Source: an uncultured Clostridia bacterium
Lineage (GTDB): Bacteria; Bacillota; Clostridia; Christensenellales; Aristaeellaceae
Direction of reading: 5' to 3'
DNA length: 64,000 nucleotides
Assembly (NCBI GenBank): GCA_934647235.1
Contig: CAKUFG010000012.1
Coordinates: forward strand, 1-64,000
Shown here in pieces: positions 26,387 to 35,573 of the stretch. Within the stretch, counting starts at the first letter, position 1, and every line of letters begins with the position of its first letter. The notes beneath the pieces were generated by a model. That model did no database searches. It worked only from the letters and a program-made list of their open reading frames with translations, and was not told where the DNA came from. The position numbers and the translations under genes were made by a program.

Positions 26387-27310
26387 TCAATACTTCGCCA
26401 GCGCTTCCGCATCGGCAAACAGCTCGTCCGACAGCAGATATTCGCCCAGCGTGTAGGAGAAGCGGATCAGATCGCCCTGGATGCGCATGGGGAAGGGCGA
26501 GGTGAGATTCTGCGTTTCAAAGGAGAAATCGTGCGCGTAGTTGATTTCGCGCAGCGCGGCCACCAGCGCGGGCCAATCGATGGTGCCCATGAAGGGGGCG
26601 ATGTGCTCGTCGCGGTCGCCGGCATGGTTATCGTTGATGTGCGTGGCGCGCAGGCGGCTGCCCAGGCGGCGCACGCAATCGGCGGGGCTGTAGCCGCTGG
26701 TGTGAGCGTGGCCCGTATCCAGACACGCGCCTACATCCGGGGCGTTGATCGCATCGATCAGCTCAATCAGGTTATCGATGTTGGAAAACGGCGAGGGGCC
26801 CTTGCCCAGTGTGTTCATGTTTTCAATGGCCATGCCCACATGATGCGCGTGGAAGAATTCATGCCAGCGGCGGAAGTAGGCAAGGTTGGCGCGCTTGCTC
26901 TCATCCAGCAGCAGCCGGCCGTTTTCCATCACCGTGAAGGGATGCACCACCAGGTATTCCACGCCCAGTATTTCGGCCGCCAGCACGCTGCGGCGCATCA
27001 TTTCCTCGCCGAAATCGCCGCCGGGCACTTCGCCGGGGGCAACCGGCCCGCCGATGCTGAAATACGCATGACCCTGCAGAAAGCGCACGCCGATATCATC
27101 GGCCAGCTTGCGCCAGGCATGCGCCTGCTCCTCCCAGTTGTCCTCGGTCATGGGGGCAAAGCGCTTGCCCGCGCGGCTCATGCCGCACAGGTTTACATCC
27201 AGATAGCGATAGCCCGCTGCCGCGCACGTGCTGACCGCGTGCTCAAAGGATACCATGTAGGGCTTGCCGTGATCAAAATTCATGATATTGGTAGAAGTGG
27301 AAAGCCGCAT
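26387..27310 (-). CDS. Sugar phosphate isomerase/epimerase (xylose-isomerase-like TIM barrel)
   Basis: 307 residues, AP-endonuclease-2/xylose-isomerase-like barrel. Metal-binding residues are visible: Glu in AIENMN, Asp/His in CLDTGHAH, His/Asn in THINDNH and the late Glu in FSFET. Such enzymes interconvert keto/aldo sugars or inositol intermediates. It follows the FAD oxidoreductase gene with a 15-bp gap and AGGAGG, so both form one operon, probably for catabolism of a carbohydrate; the substrate is not readable. Confidence 0.85.
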   Translation of the reverse strand: MRLSTSTNIMNFDHGKPYMVSFEHAVSTCAAAGYRYLDVNLCGMSRAGKRFAPMTEDNWEEQAHAWRKLADDIGVRFLQGHAYFSIGGPVAPGEVPGGDFGEEMMRRSVLAAEILGVEYLVVHPFTVMENGRLLLDESKRANLAYFRRWHEFFHAHHVGMAIENMNTLGKGPSPFSNIDNLIELIDAINAPDVGACLDTGHAHTSGYSPADCVRRLGSRLRATHINDNHAGDRDEHIAPFMGTIDWPALVAALREINYAHDFSFETQNLTSPFPMRIQGDLIRFSYTLGEYLLSDELFADAEALAKY

Positions 27311-27325
27311 ATTTAACCCCTCCTT

Positions 27326-29164
27326 TTAGGCGTATACGCGCACTTCAAAGATGCGCGCCTCGCCTGCGCCGTTGGTGGCGCGCACCGTTACGCGCACCGT
27401 ATCGCATTCCTCGCCCTCAAACTGCACATGGCACAGGCGCTGATAATTATCGCGCAGCTGCTTACAGGCAACCACCTTGCCGCCGCGCAGCAGCTCTACA
27501 TCATAATCGCGCGCCAGCTCCACCGGCACGCCCACCTGCTGCTGACGGATGCGGCGGGAGGACAGGGAAATCTTTTTTTCCAGGTTGAAGTTGGAATCAA
27601 ACACCAGTTGCACGGTGCGCACGGGGGCGGGCGCGGCCAGCGACAGCTGCAGCCATTCACCCTGCGCGCTCAGCCCATCCGAATGCCAGGCGTTGGTGCA
27701 GCCGTTGATATCGCGGGTGACGCCGGTGAGCACATTGGCGGCGGGATAATTCTCCTGCGCGCTGGAAGCCGTCACGGCGGCGGTCTGTGCCAGATCGGCC
27801 TTGTCTGTGTTTGTAAAGCCGGGAATATAGCAGTCATCGCGGATCAGCGTCTGCTGCAGCTCAGCGATATCGATCGCGCGGATATCGCAGCCCTTCCGGA
27901 TGGCCTGCGCGGCCGCCGTGCCGATGGCCTGGCCGCCGATGGCGCAGGTGCCCATCACGCGGCTGGTAGCCATGGCCAGCTTGGAGGCGCTCAGCGCGCG
28001 GCCGCCGATATACAGGTTTTTGAAGCCCTTGGCCAGGTAGGAGCGGTAGGGGATGGTGTACGCGCCGTCAAATTCGTAGACAAACGACGGAATCTTATCA
28101 AAGGCGTACAGGCCGCCGGGAACGTGGTTATCCACATGCCAGCCGCCGTAGGCCACAGCGTCGTCAAAGATGCGGTTGCCCAGCACGTCGTTTTCGTTGA
28201 GCATGTAGTCGCCCTCCAGACGGCGGCTTTCGCGCACGCCGGGCAGCATGCCTACCCATACCAGCTCGTAGTTTTCCGCGCCGTGGTCGCCGCCGTTCTT
28301 GATGTGATCCCACACGCCGTATACTGCGCGCACCAGCTGATCGCGGATGTCCTCATACTCGCTGATGATATCGGCGCTTTCGCCGCCGATTTCGATCCAC
28401 CAGTAGCCGTAATCCTGGCAGTAGCCGTCAAAGAGCATCCAGATTTCGTTTTCGCTGGCCTTGGCCAGCACTTCCTTGGGTACGTCGGCGCTGTGCTTGC
28501 GATAGCGCAGCTGCTCCTCGGTAAAGTGCATGGCGTCCACGGGCGGGATGAACCTGACCGGATGGCCCACGTTGGCGGCCTTGAACAGCAGGGTGTTGCC
28601 CATGCGGTCCTGGTTGGGCTGCTCGGGAGCGTGCGGCTCGTTGAACTCCGCCTTGCCCTCGCTGCCCGTGCGGCTCTTTACGCCCACAAACGCGCCCAGG
28701 GTGCCGTTGCCCGTGCAGTCGGCAAAGATTCTGCCATGAATCAGCAGCCGCTTTTCGGTGCTCATCTGATAGCACTCGATGCAGGTGATTTCGCCGTCCT
28801 GGCAGGCGGCGGCATGCATGGTGGTGTTCAGCAGCAGCGTCAGGTTCTTTTCGTTCCTGGCGGCCTGGAACAGCACCGCATCCCAGATGGAAAAATTATA
28901 GCTGTCGTTCACGCGCTTGTTGCTCAGCATCAGCTCGTGCACGATGCCGCCCTCGCTCAGCTCGGGCTTTTTCATGTTGGCGGTTGCGCCGCAGATGTGC
29001 ATGCGGATTTCGCTGCTGGCGTTGCCGCCCAGCACTGGGCGATCCTGCACCAGGGCGGTCTTCGCGCCGTGGCGCGCGCTGGCGATGGCCGCGCACAGGC
29101 CCGTCATGCCGCCGCCGACGATCACCACGTCAAAATGCAGCGTTTCTTCCTTAAATCCGATCAT
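27326..29164 (-). CDS. FAD-dependent oxidoreductase with C-terminal discoidin-like region
   Basis: 612 residues. FAD-binding GGGMTG (17-22) opens an FAD_oxidored domain (to about 430) with the GGNASSEIR motif of that family; the C-terminal third (about 455-612) looks like a discoidin/carbohydrate-binding beta-sandwich (WHSDGLS, VQLVFDS). No signal peptide, so intracellular. ATG 29164 follows GGAGG by 5 nt; longer upstream readings lack support. First gene of the operon with the isomerase; a palindromic operator lies in its leader. Substrate likely a sugar derivative (inference). Confidence 0.85.
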   Translation of the reverse strand: MIGFKEETLHFDVVIVGGGMTGLCAAIASARHGAKTALVQDRPVLGGNASSEIRMHICGATANMKKPELSEGGIVHELMLSNKRVNDSYNFSIWDAVLFQAARNEKNLTLLLNTTMHAAACQDGEITCIECYQMSTEKRLLIHGRIFADCTGNGTLGAFVGVKSRTGSEGKAEFNEPHAPEQPNQDRMGNTLLFKAANVGHPVRFIPPVDAMHFTEEQLRYRKHSADVPKEVLAKASENEIWMLFDGYCQDYGYWWIEIGGESADIISEYEDIRDQLVRAVYGVWDHIKNGGDHGAENYELVWVGMLPGVRESRRLEGDYMLNENDVLGNRIFDDAVAYGGWHVDNHVPGGLYAFDKIPSFVYEFDGAYTIPYRSYLAKGFKNLYIGGRALSASKLAMATSRVMGTCAIGGQAIGTAAAQAIRKGCDIRAIDIAELQQTLIRDDCYIPGFTNTDKADLAQTAAVTASSAQENYPAANVLTGVTRDINGCTNAWHSDGLSAQGEWLQLSLAAPAPVRTVQLVFDSNFNLEKKISLSSRRIRQQQVGVPVELARDYDVELLRGGKVVACKQLRDNYQRLCHVQFEGEECDTVRVTVRATNGAGEARIFEVRVYA

Positions 29165-29187
29165 ACGATCCTCCATCCATTTCGATT

Positions 29188-29212
29188 GTTCGATCACTAT
29201 GTATGATCGAAC
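29188..29212. promoter_or_regulatory. Palindromic operator candidate in the oxidoreductase leader
   Basis: Perfect 9-bp arms GTTCGATCA (29188-29196) and TGATCGAAC (29204-29212) around a 7-bp centre, between the promoter and the gene start. The related half-site GATCATA recurs near 29323. Likely a repressor site (for example LacI/GntR type); no regulator gene is adjacent. Confidence 0.6.
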
Positions 29213-29279
29213 GGCGAAAACAGCGCGCCGCAATCCATAAATCGGCAGGCTTTTTTCGCGCAATACGCAGTTCTCTGCT

Positions 29280-29308
29280 ATTTTACCAGCTTTCGGGGCG
29301 AATGGCAA
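29280..29308 (-). promoter_or_regulatory. Promoter of the FAD oxidoreductase/isomerase operon
   Basis: Minus strand TTGCCA (29308-29303), 17-bp spacer, TAAAAT (29285-29280). The 29188-29212 palindrome lies about 70-90 bp downstream of the -10. Confidence 0.6.
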
Positions 29309-29337
29309 GATGGAATATGTACGATCATATAAAGAAA

Positions 29338-29371
29338 ACGCGCATTCTTCGATCAATCGAAGAATGCGCGT
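29338..29371 (-). terminator. Terminator of the cystatin-like gene
   Basis: Perfect 16-bp stem ACGCGCATTCTTCGAT (29338-29353/29356-29371) followed on the minus strand by TTTCTTTATA. Confidence 0.9.
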
Positions 29372-29388
29372 CGGTACGTTTGAAAGGC

Positions 29389-29775
29389 TTACTCGGCCAC
29401 GGGCTCCTGGATGGAGAAGGCGATATCCTCCACGCGCGCCAGCTCGCACGCGCCCTCAATGCTCTGGTACACATACACCAGCGCGTAGGTGGGCTGCGCA
29501 TCGGGATAAACCACGGTCAGGCGGCAAAGCAGGCAGTAATTCATGCCGGCAACCACCTGGCTGGCCAGCAGGGCGATGGGCTCATAGGTGCAGCCCTCCA
29601 GGCCCTCGATGGCCTTGTTGAAGGCGTTCAGCACTTCCTGGGGGATTTCGGCGGGGTTCTCGGTGTTGCTGATCCAGCCGCCCAGCTTCATCATGGGTTC
29701 TTCCGCCAGGGCGGGAGCGAAGGAGACGGTCAGCAGGGTCAGGGCCAGCAGGGTGCAAAGCAGTTTCTTCATCAT
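29389..29775 (-). CDS. Small secreted cystatin-like protein
   Basis: 128 residues: signal peptide 1-24 (cleavage after ALA), then about 100 residues. A Gly-Gly near the mature N-terminus (LGGW, 31-34) and QVVAG (73-77) match the two contact elements of cystatin-type cysteine-protease inhibitors in spacing and sequence, and the helix-then-strands order fits. Bacterial homologues exist mostly as hypothetical proteins. Inhibition of cysteine proteases is a prediction. AAGGA lies 12 nt before this ATG; a GTG at 29784 is the alternative start. Own terminator; single gene. Confidence 0.7.
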   Translation of the reverse strand: MMKKLLCTLLALTLLTVSFAPALAEEPMMKLGGWISNTENPAEIPQEVLNAFNKAIEGLEGCTYEPIALLASQVVAGMNYCLLCRLTVVYPDAQPTYALVYVYQSIEGACELARVEDIAFSIQEPVAE

Positions 29776-29870
29776 GGTAATCACATTTCCTTTCTTCTTT
29801 TGCAGCGCCTGAGCGCTTACATCCTGTTAGACGGGCGCGCGGATGGCAGGTTCCGCATTTTCTAAAGTTT

Positions 29871-31073
29871 TTAACGCCCTACGCGCACCTGATCCACCGC
29901 GCGGTTGCGCATCAGCTCCACCGGGTGCGGGGCCAGCTCCACGCGAAAATCCTGCCCCATGCGGCGGATATGCTCCGCTACCACCGCGTGGCTGGGCACG
30001 CGCATCACATCGGGATTCATGCGCTTCTGATAGCGAAAGAAATCCGCGCCGTTGGGCAGCACGCCTACGGGCAGGCGCTGGCCGCGCCGCAGGGTAACGC
30101 CCACCGTGCGCAGCGCGCCGCGGATGTAGCCCTTGTTGGGCTGCAGAATCAGCGGCGGGGGCAGTTCCTGATCGATAAAGGGCGGCTCCTGCCCTTCATG
30201 GGCGCGCAGATACAGCCGCCGCGCCTTGTGCAGATGCGCACACTGGGCGTAAAACGCCTGATCGTATATGGCGCGCAGGGCGGCGTCCTCCTCCTGTGCG
30301 CGCAGACCATCCAGCACATAGCACAGCGCATAGGCGCGCAGCGTCAGCGCCTCGCAGGGATCGCCCGCGTGCCCCAGCAGGCTGGCGTATTGGGTGGCAT
30401 GCTCGGTCAGAATCAGCGACAGCTCCGCATATAGCGCGCGGGCCTGCTCACGGCTTTCGCCCAGCGCGTCGGCAGCCAGACGGGCGGCATAGCGCGCCGC
30501 GCAGGATAGTAAAAACAGCGACAGCGGCGTTTGCGGGCCTGCCTGCGCGCGTTCGATGGGCGGCTGTACCTCGTCATAGGGGTGACGGTGCGCGGCGATG
30601 CACGGGCGGCCGGGCATCAGCTCGGCCATGCCGCCCAGCTTTTCATCGGCCGATACGCCGTATTCCAGCGACAGCAGATTGGCCGTGCGGTACAGCATAT
30701 CGCAGGCCTCGGGCAGCAGAAAATCCATGGCTGCGCGGGCACGGGGATGCGTTTCGCGCTGGGCCGCGGCGGCGGTCAGCTCAGTCAGCATAAACAGCGC
30801 CAGCAGCACGCGCTCACAGGGGCGCTCGCGCGGCAGAAGCGAAAGGAATTGCAGTCGCTGCTGCCATTCCACGCGGCGAATCAGCGCGGTCTCGCGCAGA
30901 AAATCCGCGCTTGCGTCCAGCGACGCTTCGGGCATATCCGAAAGCACGGCGGCGGCAAGCATCAGCCGCGCGGTGCGAAGCGGCTGATCCCCGGTCAGCG
31001 GTTCGGGCAAAAGCGACTGCCAATCCTTCAGTCCCTGGCTGATGCGCGGCGGAACGACGGTATATGGATTCAT
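29871..31073 (-). CDS. Uncharacterised helical protein, degenerate ferritin-like
   Basis: 400 residues, mostly helical, no signal peptide or membrane segment. The central stretch (ALYAELSLILTEHATQYASLLGHAGDP, about 265-290) resembles clostridial ferritin-like proteins that carry E-x-H-x-x-Q-Y-x-S-L in this place, but other metal-ligand helices are not evident. The C-terminal part (RRGQRLPVGVLPNGADFFRYQKRMN) is basic and extended. GGGGAG places the start at 31073. Function unknown; a metal-binding or spore/coat link would be inference. Confidence 0.55.
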   Translation of the reverse strand: MNPYTVVPPRISQGLKDWQSLLPEPLTGDQPLRTARLMLAAAVLSDMPEASLDASADFLRETALIRRVEWQQRLQFLSLLPRERPCERVLLALFMLTELTAAAAQRETHPRARAAMDFLLPEACDMLYRTANLLSLEYGVSADEKLGGMAELMPGRPCIAAHRHPYDEVQPPIERAQAGPQTPLSLFLLSCAARYAARLAADALGESREQARALYAELSLILTEHATQYASLLGHAGDPCEALTLRAYALCYVLDGLRAQEEDAALRAIYDQAFYAQCAHLHKARRLYLRAHEGQEPPFIDQELPPPLILQPNKGYIRGALRTVGVTLRRGQRLPVGVLPNGADFFRYQKRMNPDVMRVPSHAVVAEHIRRMGQDFRVELAPHPVELMRNRAVDQVRVGR

Positions 31074-31192
31074 AGGCTCCCCTCCCTGATGACGGCAAGC
31101 AAGTTGAAAACAAAGCTGGATACTCATCAGGATACGCGCAAACGGGGGGCAATATACCGTAGAAAATGGCCAGACTTTTGCGCAGATAAATG

Positions 31193-31216
31193 AAAAAGAG
31201 GGCGAAAGACCCTCTT
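31193..31216 (-). terminator. Terminator after mnmG
   Basis: Seven-bp stem (31196-31202/31210-31216, AAGAGGG/CCCTCTT) with a minus-strand T-run at 31197-31193. Confidence 0.75.
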
Positions 31217-31223
31217 GAAAAGA

Positions 31224-33008
31224 TTATGCGTTCTGCGAGCTCTCCCGCTTTTTCAGCCACACCATCAGCACGGCCACATCGGCCGGGGAAACGCCCGGAA
31301 TGCGCGCGGCCTGGGCCAGCGATACGGGGCGCTGGGCGGACAGCTTCTGCCGGGCTTCCATGCGCAGCCCCGTGATATCCATGTAGGGCGCGTCGGCGGG
31401 CAGCAGCTTTTCCTCCATGGCGCGGGCCTTGAGGATGGCAGCCTGTTCTTTTTGCAGGTAGCCCTCGTATTTTACCTGGATTTCGGCCTGCTGGCGCGCG
31501 CCGGGGGCATACTGCGCAGGATCGGGCAGCAGCGCGTCGATGCTGTTTTCGGGATGGCGCAGCAGCGCGTCGCGGCGGGTATCGCGCAGATAGGCCAGAA
31601 TTTCCTCCGTCTGGCGCGCCTTATCCTCCATACGGCGCATGCGCTCGTCGCTGGCCAGGCCAATGGCGTGCGCGCGGGCTGTCAGGCGCAGATCGGCGTT
31701 ATCCTGCCGCAGGTACAGCCGATGCTCGGCACGGCTGGTCATCATGCGGTAGGGCTCGTCCGTGCCCTTGGTGGTCAGATCGTCCACCATCACGCCGATA
31801 TACGCCTGATCGCGGGTCAGCAGCAGCGGCTCGCGCTCCAGCACATACTGGGCGGCGTTGATGCCCGCCAGAATACCCTGCGCGGCGGCTTCCTCATAGC
31901 CCGAGGTGCCGTTGACCTGGCCGGCCAGGTACAGCCCCGGCACCTGCAGCGCGCCCAGCGTGGGGGACAGGGCGGTGGAATCGATGCAGTCGTATTCAAT
32001 GGCATAGGCCAGGCGGGTCAGGATGCAGTGCTCCAGGCCCGGAATGGTGCGGTACATCGCCCACTGCACATCCTCGGGCAGGCTGGAGGACATGCCCTGC
32101 ACATACCATTCCGCATCGTTATAGCCCTCTGGCTCCAAGAACAGCTGATGGCGCTCCTTGTCGCGGAAGCGGACGATCTTGCTTTCGATGGAGGGGCAAT
32201 AGCGCGGGCCGAGGGATTGAATCGCGCCGTTGAACATGGGCGCGCGGTCCAGATTCTGCAGGATGATTTCGTGCGTGCGGGGATTGGTATAGGTCAGGTA
32301 GCACATCATGCGGTTTTCCACCGCGTGATCGGTCAGAAAAGAGAAGGGCACGGGCGGCTCGTCGCCGGGCTGCGGCTCCATGGCTGAAAAATCGATGGAG
32401 CGCGCGTCCACGCGGGCGGGTGTGCCGGTCTTGAAACGGCGCAGGGTGAAGACCAGACCGGCCAGGCTTTCGCTCAGGCCCGCTGCGGGCAGCAGTCCCT
32501 GCGGGCCGCCCTCCCACTGTGCCTCGCCGATGAAGATTCTGCCCTTCAGATATACGCCCGTGCATACCACGGCGGCGCGGCAGGGAATATGATCGCCCGT
32601 TTTGGTTACGACTGTGCTGACGCGGCCCCCCTGGGTTTCCAGGCGGATTACCTCGCCCTGACGGACGGTCAGATGCTCCTGGGCAAAGAGCGCGCGCTTC
32701 ATGCGCTTCTGGTATTCGCGTTTATCGGCCTGCGCGCGCAGGGAATGCACAGCCGGGCCCTTGCTGCGGTTGAGCATGCGGCTTTGCAGGGTGGTATCGT
32801 CGATGGCGCGGCCCATTTCGCCGCCCAGTGCGTCCACCTCGCGCACCAGATGTCCCTTGCCTGTGCCGCCGATGGCGGGATTGCAGGCCATCAGGGCCAC
32901 AGCGTCCAGATTGAGGGTAAACAGCAGGGTTTCGCAGCCCATGCGCGCGCAGGCAAGCGCGGCCTCGCAGCCCGCGTGGCCCGCGCCGATTACGATGACA
33001 TCATACAT
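31224..33008 (-). CDS. mnmG: tRNA uridine-5-carboxymethylaminomethyl modification enzyme
   Basis: 594 residues, MnmG/GidA. With MnmE it installs the cmnm5 group at U34 of tRNAs using FAD and methylene-tetrahydrofolate. FAD-binding GAGHAGCEAA at the N-terminus, the GGTGKGHLVRE motif (about 47-57), and the C-terminal MnmE-interaction helices ending in a PGVSPADV helix. Slightly shorter than the 620-630 of many homologues but complete. Lies 30 bp downstream of a wall-hydrolase gene, and away from rsmG/noc, its usual neighbours. Confidence 0.95.
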   Translation of the reverse strand: MYDVIVIGAGHAGCEAALACARMGCETLLFTLNLDAVALMACNPAIGGTGKGHLVREVDALGGEMGRAIDDTTLQSRMLNRSKGPAVHSLRAQADKREYQKRMKRALFAQEHLTVRQGEVIRLETQGGRVSTVVTKTGDHIPCRAAVVCTGVYLKGRIFIGEAQWEGGPQGLLPAAGLSESLAGLVFTLRRFKTGTPARVDARSIDFSAMEPQPGDEPPVPFSFLTDHAVENRMMCYLTYTNPRTHEIILQNLDRAPMFNGAIQSLGPRYCPSIESKIVRFRDKERHQLFLEPEGYNDAEWYVQGMSSSLPEDVQWAMYRTIPGLEHCILTRLAYAIEYDCIDSTALSPTLGALQVPGLYLAGQVNGTSGYEEAAAQGILAGINAAQYVLEREPLLLTRDQAYIGVMVDDLTTKGTDEPYRMMTSRAEHRLYLRQDNADLRLTARAHAIGLASDERMRRMEDKARQTEEILAYLRDTRRDALLRHPENSIDALLPDPAQYAPGARQQAEIQVKYEGYLQKEQAAILKARAMEEKLLPADAPYMDITGLRMEARQKLSAQRPVSLAQAARIPGVSPADVAVLMVWLKKRESSQNA

Positions 33009-33038
33009 GTATTGATCGCCCGTTCTTATAAAAGTGAG

Positions 33039-34766
33039 TTATTTTTCTGTGTTGCGGTATACCGAGTACCAGCGGAAAGCCTCGCTGTCGGGGTTGATCA
33101 CCGTCAGGTTGTAGCCCAGCAGATCGAACCAGTAGAAGGTTTTGACGTTGCTGGTGCCCTTCCACATGGTTTCGGTGTTGGGCACGCTGTCGTAGGGGAT
33201 GCCCAGGATGGAGATGGTTACGCCGCCGTCGGGCGGGGTGACGGAGGTGAGGTTTTCGTCCTTGAGGTATTGGGTATACCAGGCGGTGTGGTAGTTGTTC
33301 ATGCCGCAGTGGATGGTCAGCGGGTTGTCCAGATAGGGGGCCAGCTGCTCGCCCACCTGCTCGGCGGTGAAGCCGAAATCGCGCAGCGTGCCGATATAGA
33401 TCATCACATGGTAGCCGCCGCCCTGGTTGGCCAGGTTGATGCAGTCGCCTACCTTCATATTCTGCGCCCACTGGGCGGAGGGCAGCTCCTTCATATCAAC
33501 GCGGTTGGGCTTGGCGGCGTTTCGGGTATCGCTGATGGCGGGCAGCTTTTTCATGCCCACCTGGTTGTGCACCCAGCGGGCGAAGCCGATGCAGTCAAAG
33601 CCGCCCAGGTACAGCTTGGACGTGCTGTAATAATGGCTGTCCTGCGAGGCGTAGCGCGGGCGCAGCAGGGACGACTCGTTGGAACCGGCAAACAGATAAG
33701 GGCAGCCGTACTTGAAGCGCGCGCTGACGCTGCCGCCGCAGTTTTCGTTGTAGGCCAGCAGCACGGGGTTGCTTTCGTCCATCATGGTCAGCGCCACGTT
33801 CAGAAAGCGCTGCGCCTCGATGCGCTCCATGTGCTTTTGCAGCTCGGCCAGGGCGGCCTTGGTGCTGTTGGTGGATTTGAGCTTGTCATAGTGCAGATAG
33901 CCCTCGTGCTCGCCGTCGGTCACGCGGGCGTATATGCCGTGGAAGGCCGTCACCGTCAGCGGGGCGTTCTTTTTGATATCGGCCAGTTGCAGGGCGTTTT
34001 CCAGGGGATATTCATACAGCACGGCCTTTTCGTTGGTTTTGGCATCAAAGGGCTCTACCGTAAAGTCCTCGCCCAGGATGGTCAGCTCGCCTGCCTCTAC
34101 ATACAGCGTCTGTCCTTCGATATCCACCGTCAGGTGGTCGCCGTCGTAGCCGTTTACGATGACCGGCGCATAGGGGGTAATCTCATGCAGCGCCGCCGCG
34201 CCGTAGCAGGGGGATTCGTAGGCGCTGACCGGCTCGTCGGAGAAGGCGACGTAGGGCGTAACCTCGCCGCGCTTGTATTCCATCTGCATGAAATCGCGGA
34301 TATAGACATAGCCGGATTTGCCGTTGTATTCAATATAGGCGTACTCATCCGTCACAGGGAACACGCGGAAGCGCACGTCCGCAGGCAGGATATCCAGCGT
34401 GGTGGTATCGGCCAGGGGCTGGGCGCGCATGCGCACGGGCGTGCCGAAAAAGCCCTCGATGGACTGCGCATCCTCGGCCGTGGGGTCGTTATATTCCACC
34501 TGCACGCAGTCCTTCATATGGACGTAGCCGGTTTTGCCGTCATAGGAGGTGGCGGCGTAGCTGTCGTTCACGGGGGTAAGCTTAAGCACTGAACGCGCGG
34601 GAATGTTGACGATGTTGGGGGTATTGGGGCGCGGCTCGGCGCGCATCCAGCGCGCATCGCGGAAATAGGCGTAAAAGCTCTCCGCCGTATCCTCCGCCAG
34701 GGCGGCGGGCAGCAGGCCGCACAGCAGCGCGGCGACGCATAGAAGCGAGATTACCTTCCTGATCAT
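33039..34766 (-). CDS. Secreted NlpC/P60-type hydrolase with multiple SH3-like repeats
   Basis: 575 residues. Signal peptide about 1-24, four SH3-like repeats (about 30-91, 103-163, 171-230, 237-297; each with a YxGKxGYVxxxD-like end in the first two), a helical linker, and a C-terminal NlpC/P60-like domain with Cys392 (GGFDCIGFARW) and His453 (GGYHVMIYIG). Cleaves peptidoglycan peptide stems in family members. The C-terminal domain is longer than usual (to 575). Start at MIRK is favoured because it begins the signal peptide; ribosome site GGATGG is weak. Confidence 0.8.
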   Translation of the reverse strand: MIRKVISLLCVAALLCGLLPAALAEDTAESFYAYFRDARWMRAEPRPNTPNIVNIPARSVLKLTPVNDSYAATSYDGKTGYVHMKDCVQVEYNDPTAEDAQSIEGFFGTPVRMRAQPLADTTTLDILPADVRFRVFPVTDEYAYIEYNGKSGYVYIRDFMQMEYKRGEVTPYVAFSDEPVSAYESPCYGAAALHEITPYAPVIVNGYDGDHLTVDIEGQTLYVEAGELTILGEDFTVEPFDAKTNEKAVLYEYPLENALQLADIKKNAPLTVTAFHGIYARVTDGEHEGYLHYDKLKSTNSTKAALAELQKHMERIEAQRFLNVALTMMDESNPVLLAYNENCGGSVSARFKYGCPYLFAGSNESSLLRPRYASQDSHYYSTSKLYLGGFDCIGFARWVHNQVGMKKLPAISDTRNAAKPNRVDMKELPSAQWAQNMKVGDCINLANQGGGYHVMIYIGTLRDFGFTAEQVGEQLAPYLDNPLTIHCGMNNYHTAWYTQYLKDENLTSVTPPDGGVTISILGIPYDSVPNTETMWKGTSNVKTFYWFDLLGYNLTVINPDSEAFRWYSVYRNTEK

Positions 34767-34886
34767 TGGCAAGTCCATCCTTCCCCTGCGCATAACAGGA
34801 CATTTACAGCCATTATACCCCATTTTTGCCTGTGGACGCAATATATAAGCGGCGCGGGCGAACGATTTTACACTTGCGCGGCTGCG

Positions 34887-35513
34887 TCAGCGCCCGCCGT
34901 TCCATTCGGCGTAAAACTGATCGAGAAAATCGCGCATAAAGGCCTCGCGCCCGGCGGCGATATCGCGCGCGGGCTGGGTGCACAGCATATCCCGCAGCAG
35001 AAAAAGCTTTTCATAAAAGTGATTGACCGTCGTGCCCTGGTTGGCGCGGTAGGCGGCCTCGTCCATGTTCAGCCGGGGCGGCTCGGCAGGGTCGTACATC
35101 CTGCGTCCCTTGGCACCGCCATAGGCAAACGCCCGCGCCACGCCGATGGCGCCGATGGCGTCCAGCCGGTCGGCGTCCTGCACAATCTGCCCCTCGACGC
35201 TGCCTGGCCGCACCGAATCCGTGCCCTTGAAGGATACTGTGCGGATGATGGCGATCACTGCTTCGATCCGTTCCTGCGGCACGCCGCAGCCGGCCAGAAT
35301 GCGCCGCGCGCTGGCGTAATCCTTTGTGGCGAACAGCTTGGGATCGTCCGCATCATGCAGCAGCGCACCCAGGGTGACAAGCTCCCGGTCGCAGGGCAAT
35401 TGCGATGCGATGCGCTGCGCCGTGCGGGTCACCCGCAGGGTGTGAAACAGATCGTGCCCGCTGCTTTCGCCCGCGAACAGGGCTTGCAGCTCGGCGATAA
35501 TTCTTTCTTCCAT
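34887..35513 (-). CDS. HD-domain phosphohydrolase (YedJ-like)
   Basis: 208 residues. Metal-binding HD pattern: His20 (GHDLFHT), His53-Asp54 (LLHDADD) and Asp113 (QDADRLDAIGA). This arrangement is typical of YedJ-type phosphohydrolases acting on nucleotides or similar phosphoesters in the cytoplasm. AAGGAG precedes ATG 35513. The terminator of the sigma/anti-sigma operon lies in its leader, so it is a separate unit or is expressed by read-through. Confidence 0.85.
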   Translation of the reverse strand: MEERIIAELQALFAGESSGHDLFHTLRVTRTAQRIASQLPCDRELVTLGALLHDADDPKLFATKDYASARRILAGCGVPQERIEAVIAIIRTVSFKGTDSVRPGSVEGQIVQDADRLDAIGAIGVARAFAYGGAKGRRMYDPAEPPRLNMDEAAYRANQGTTVNHFYEKLFLLRDMLCTQPARDIAAGREAFMRDFLDQFYAEWNGGR

Positions 35514-35573
35514 GGCGGCTCCTTTCGTGCTGAAGGCTGCCCTTATTATATCAGCTGCAGGCGCGAATGCAAA

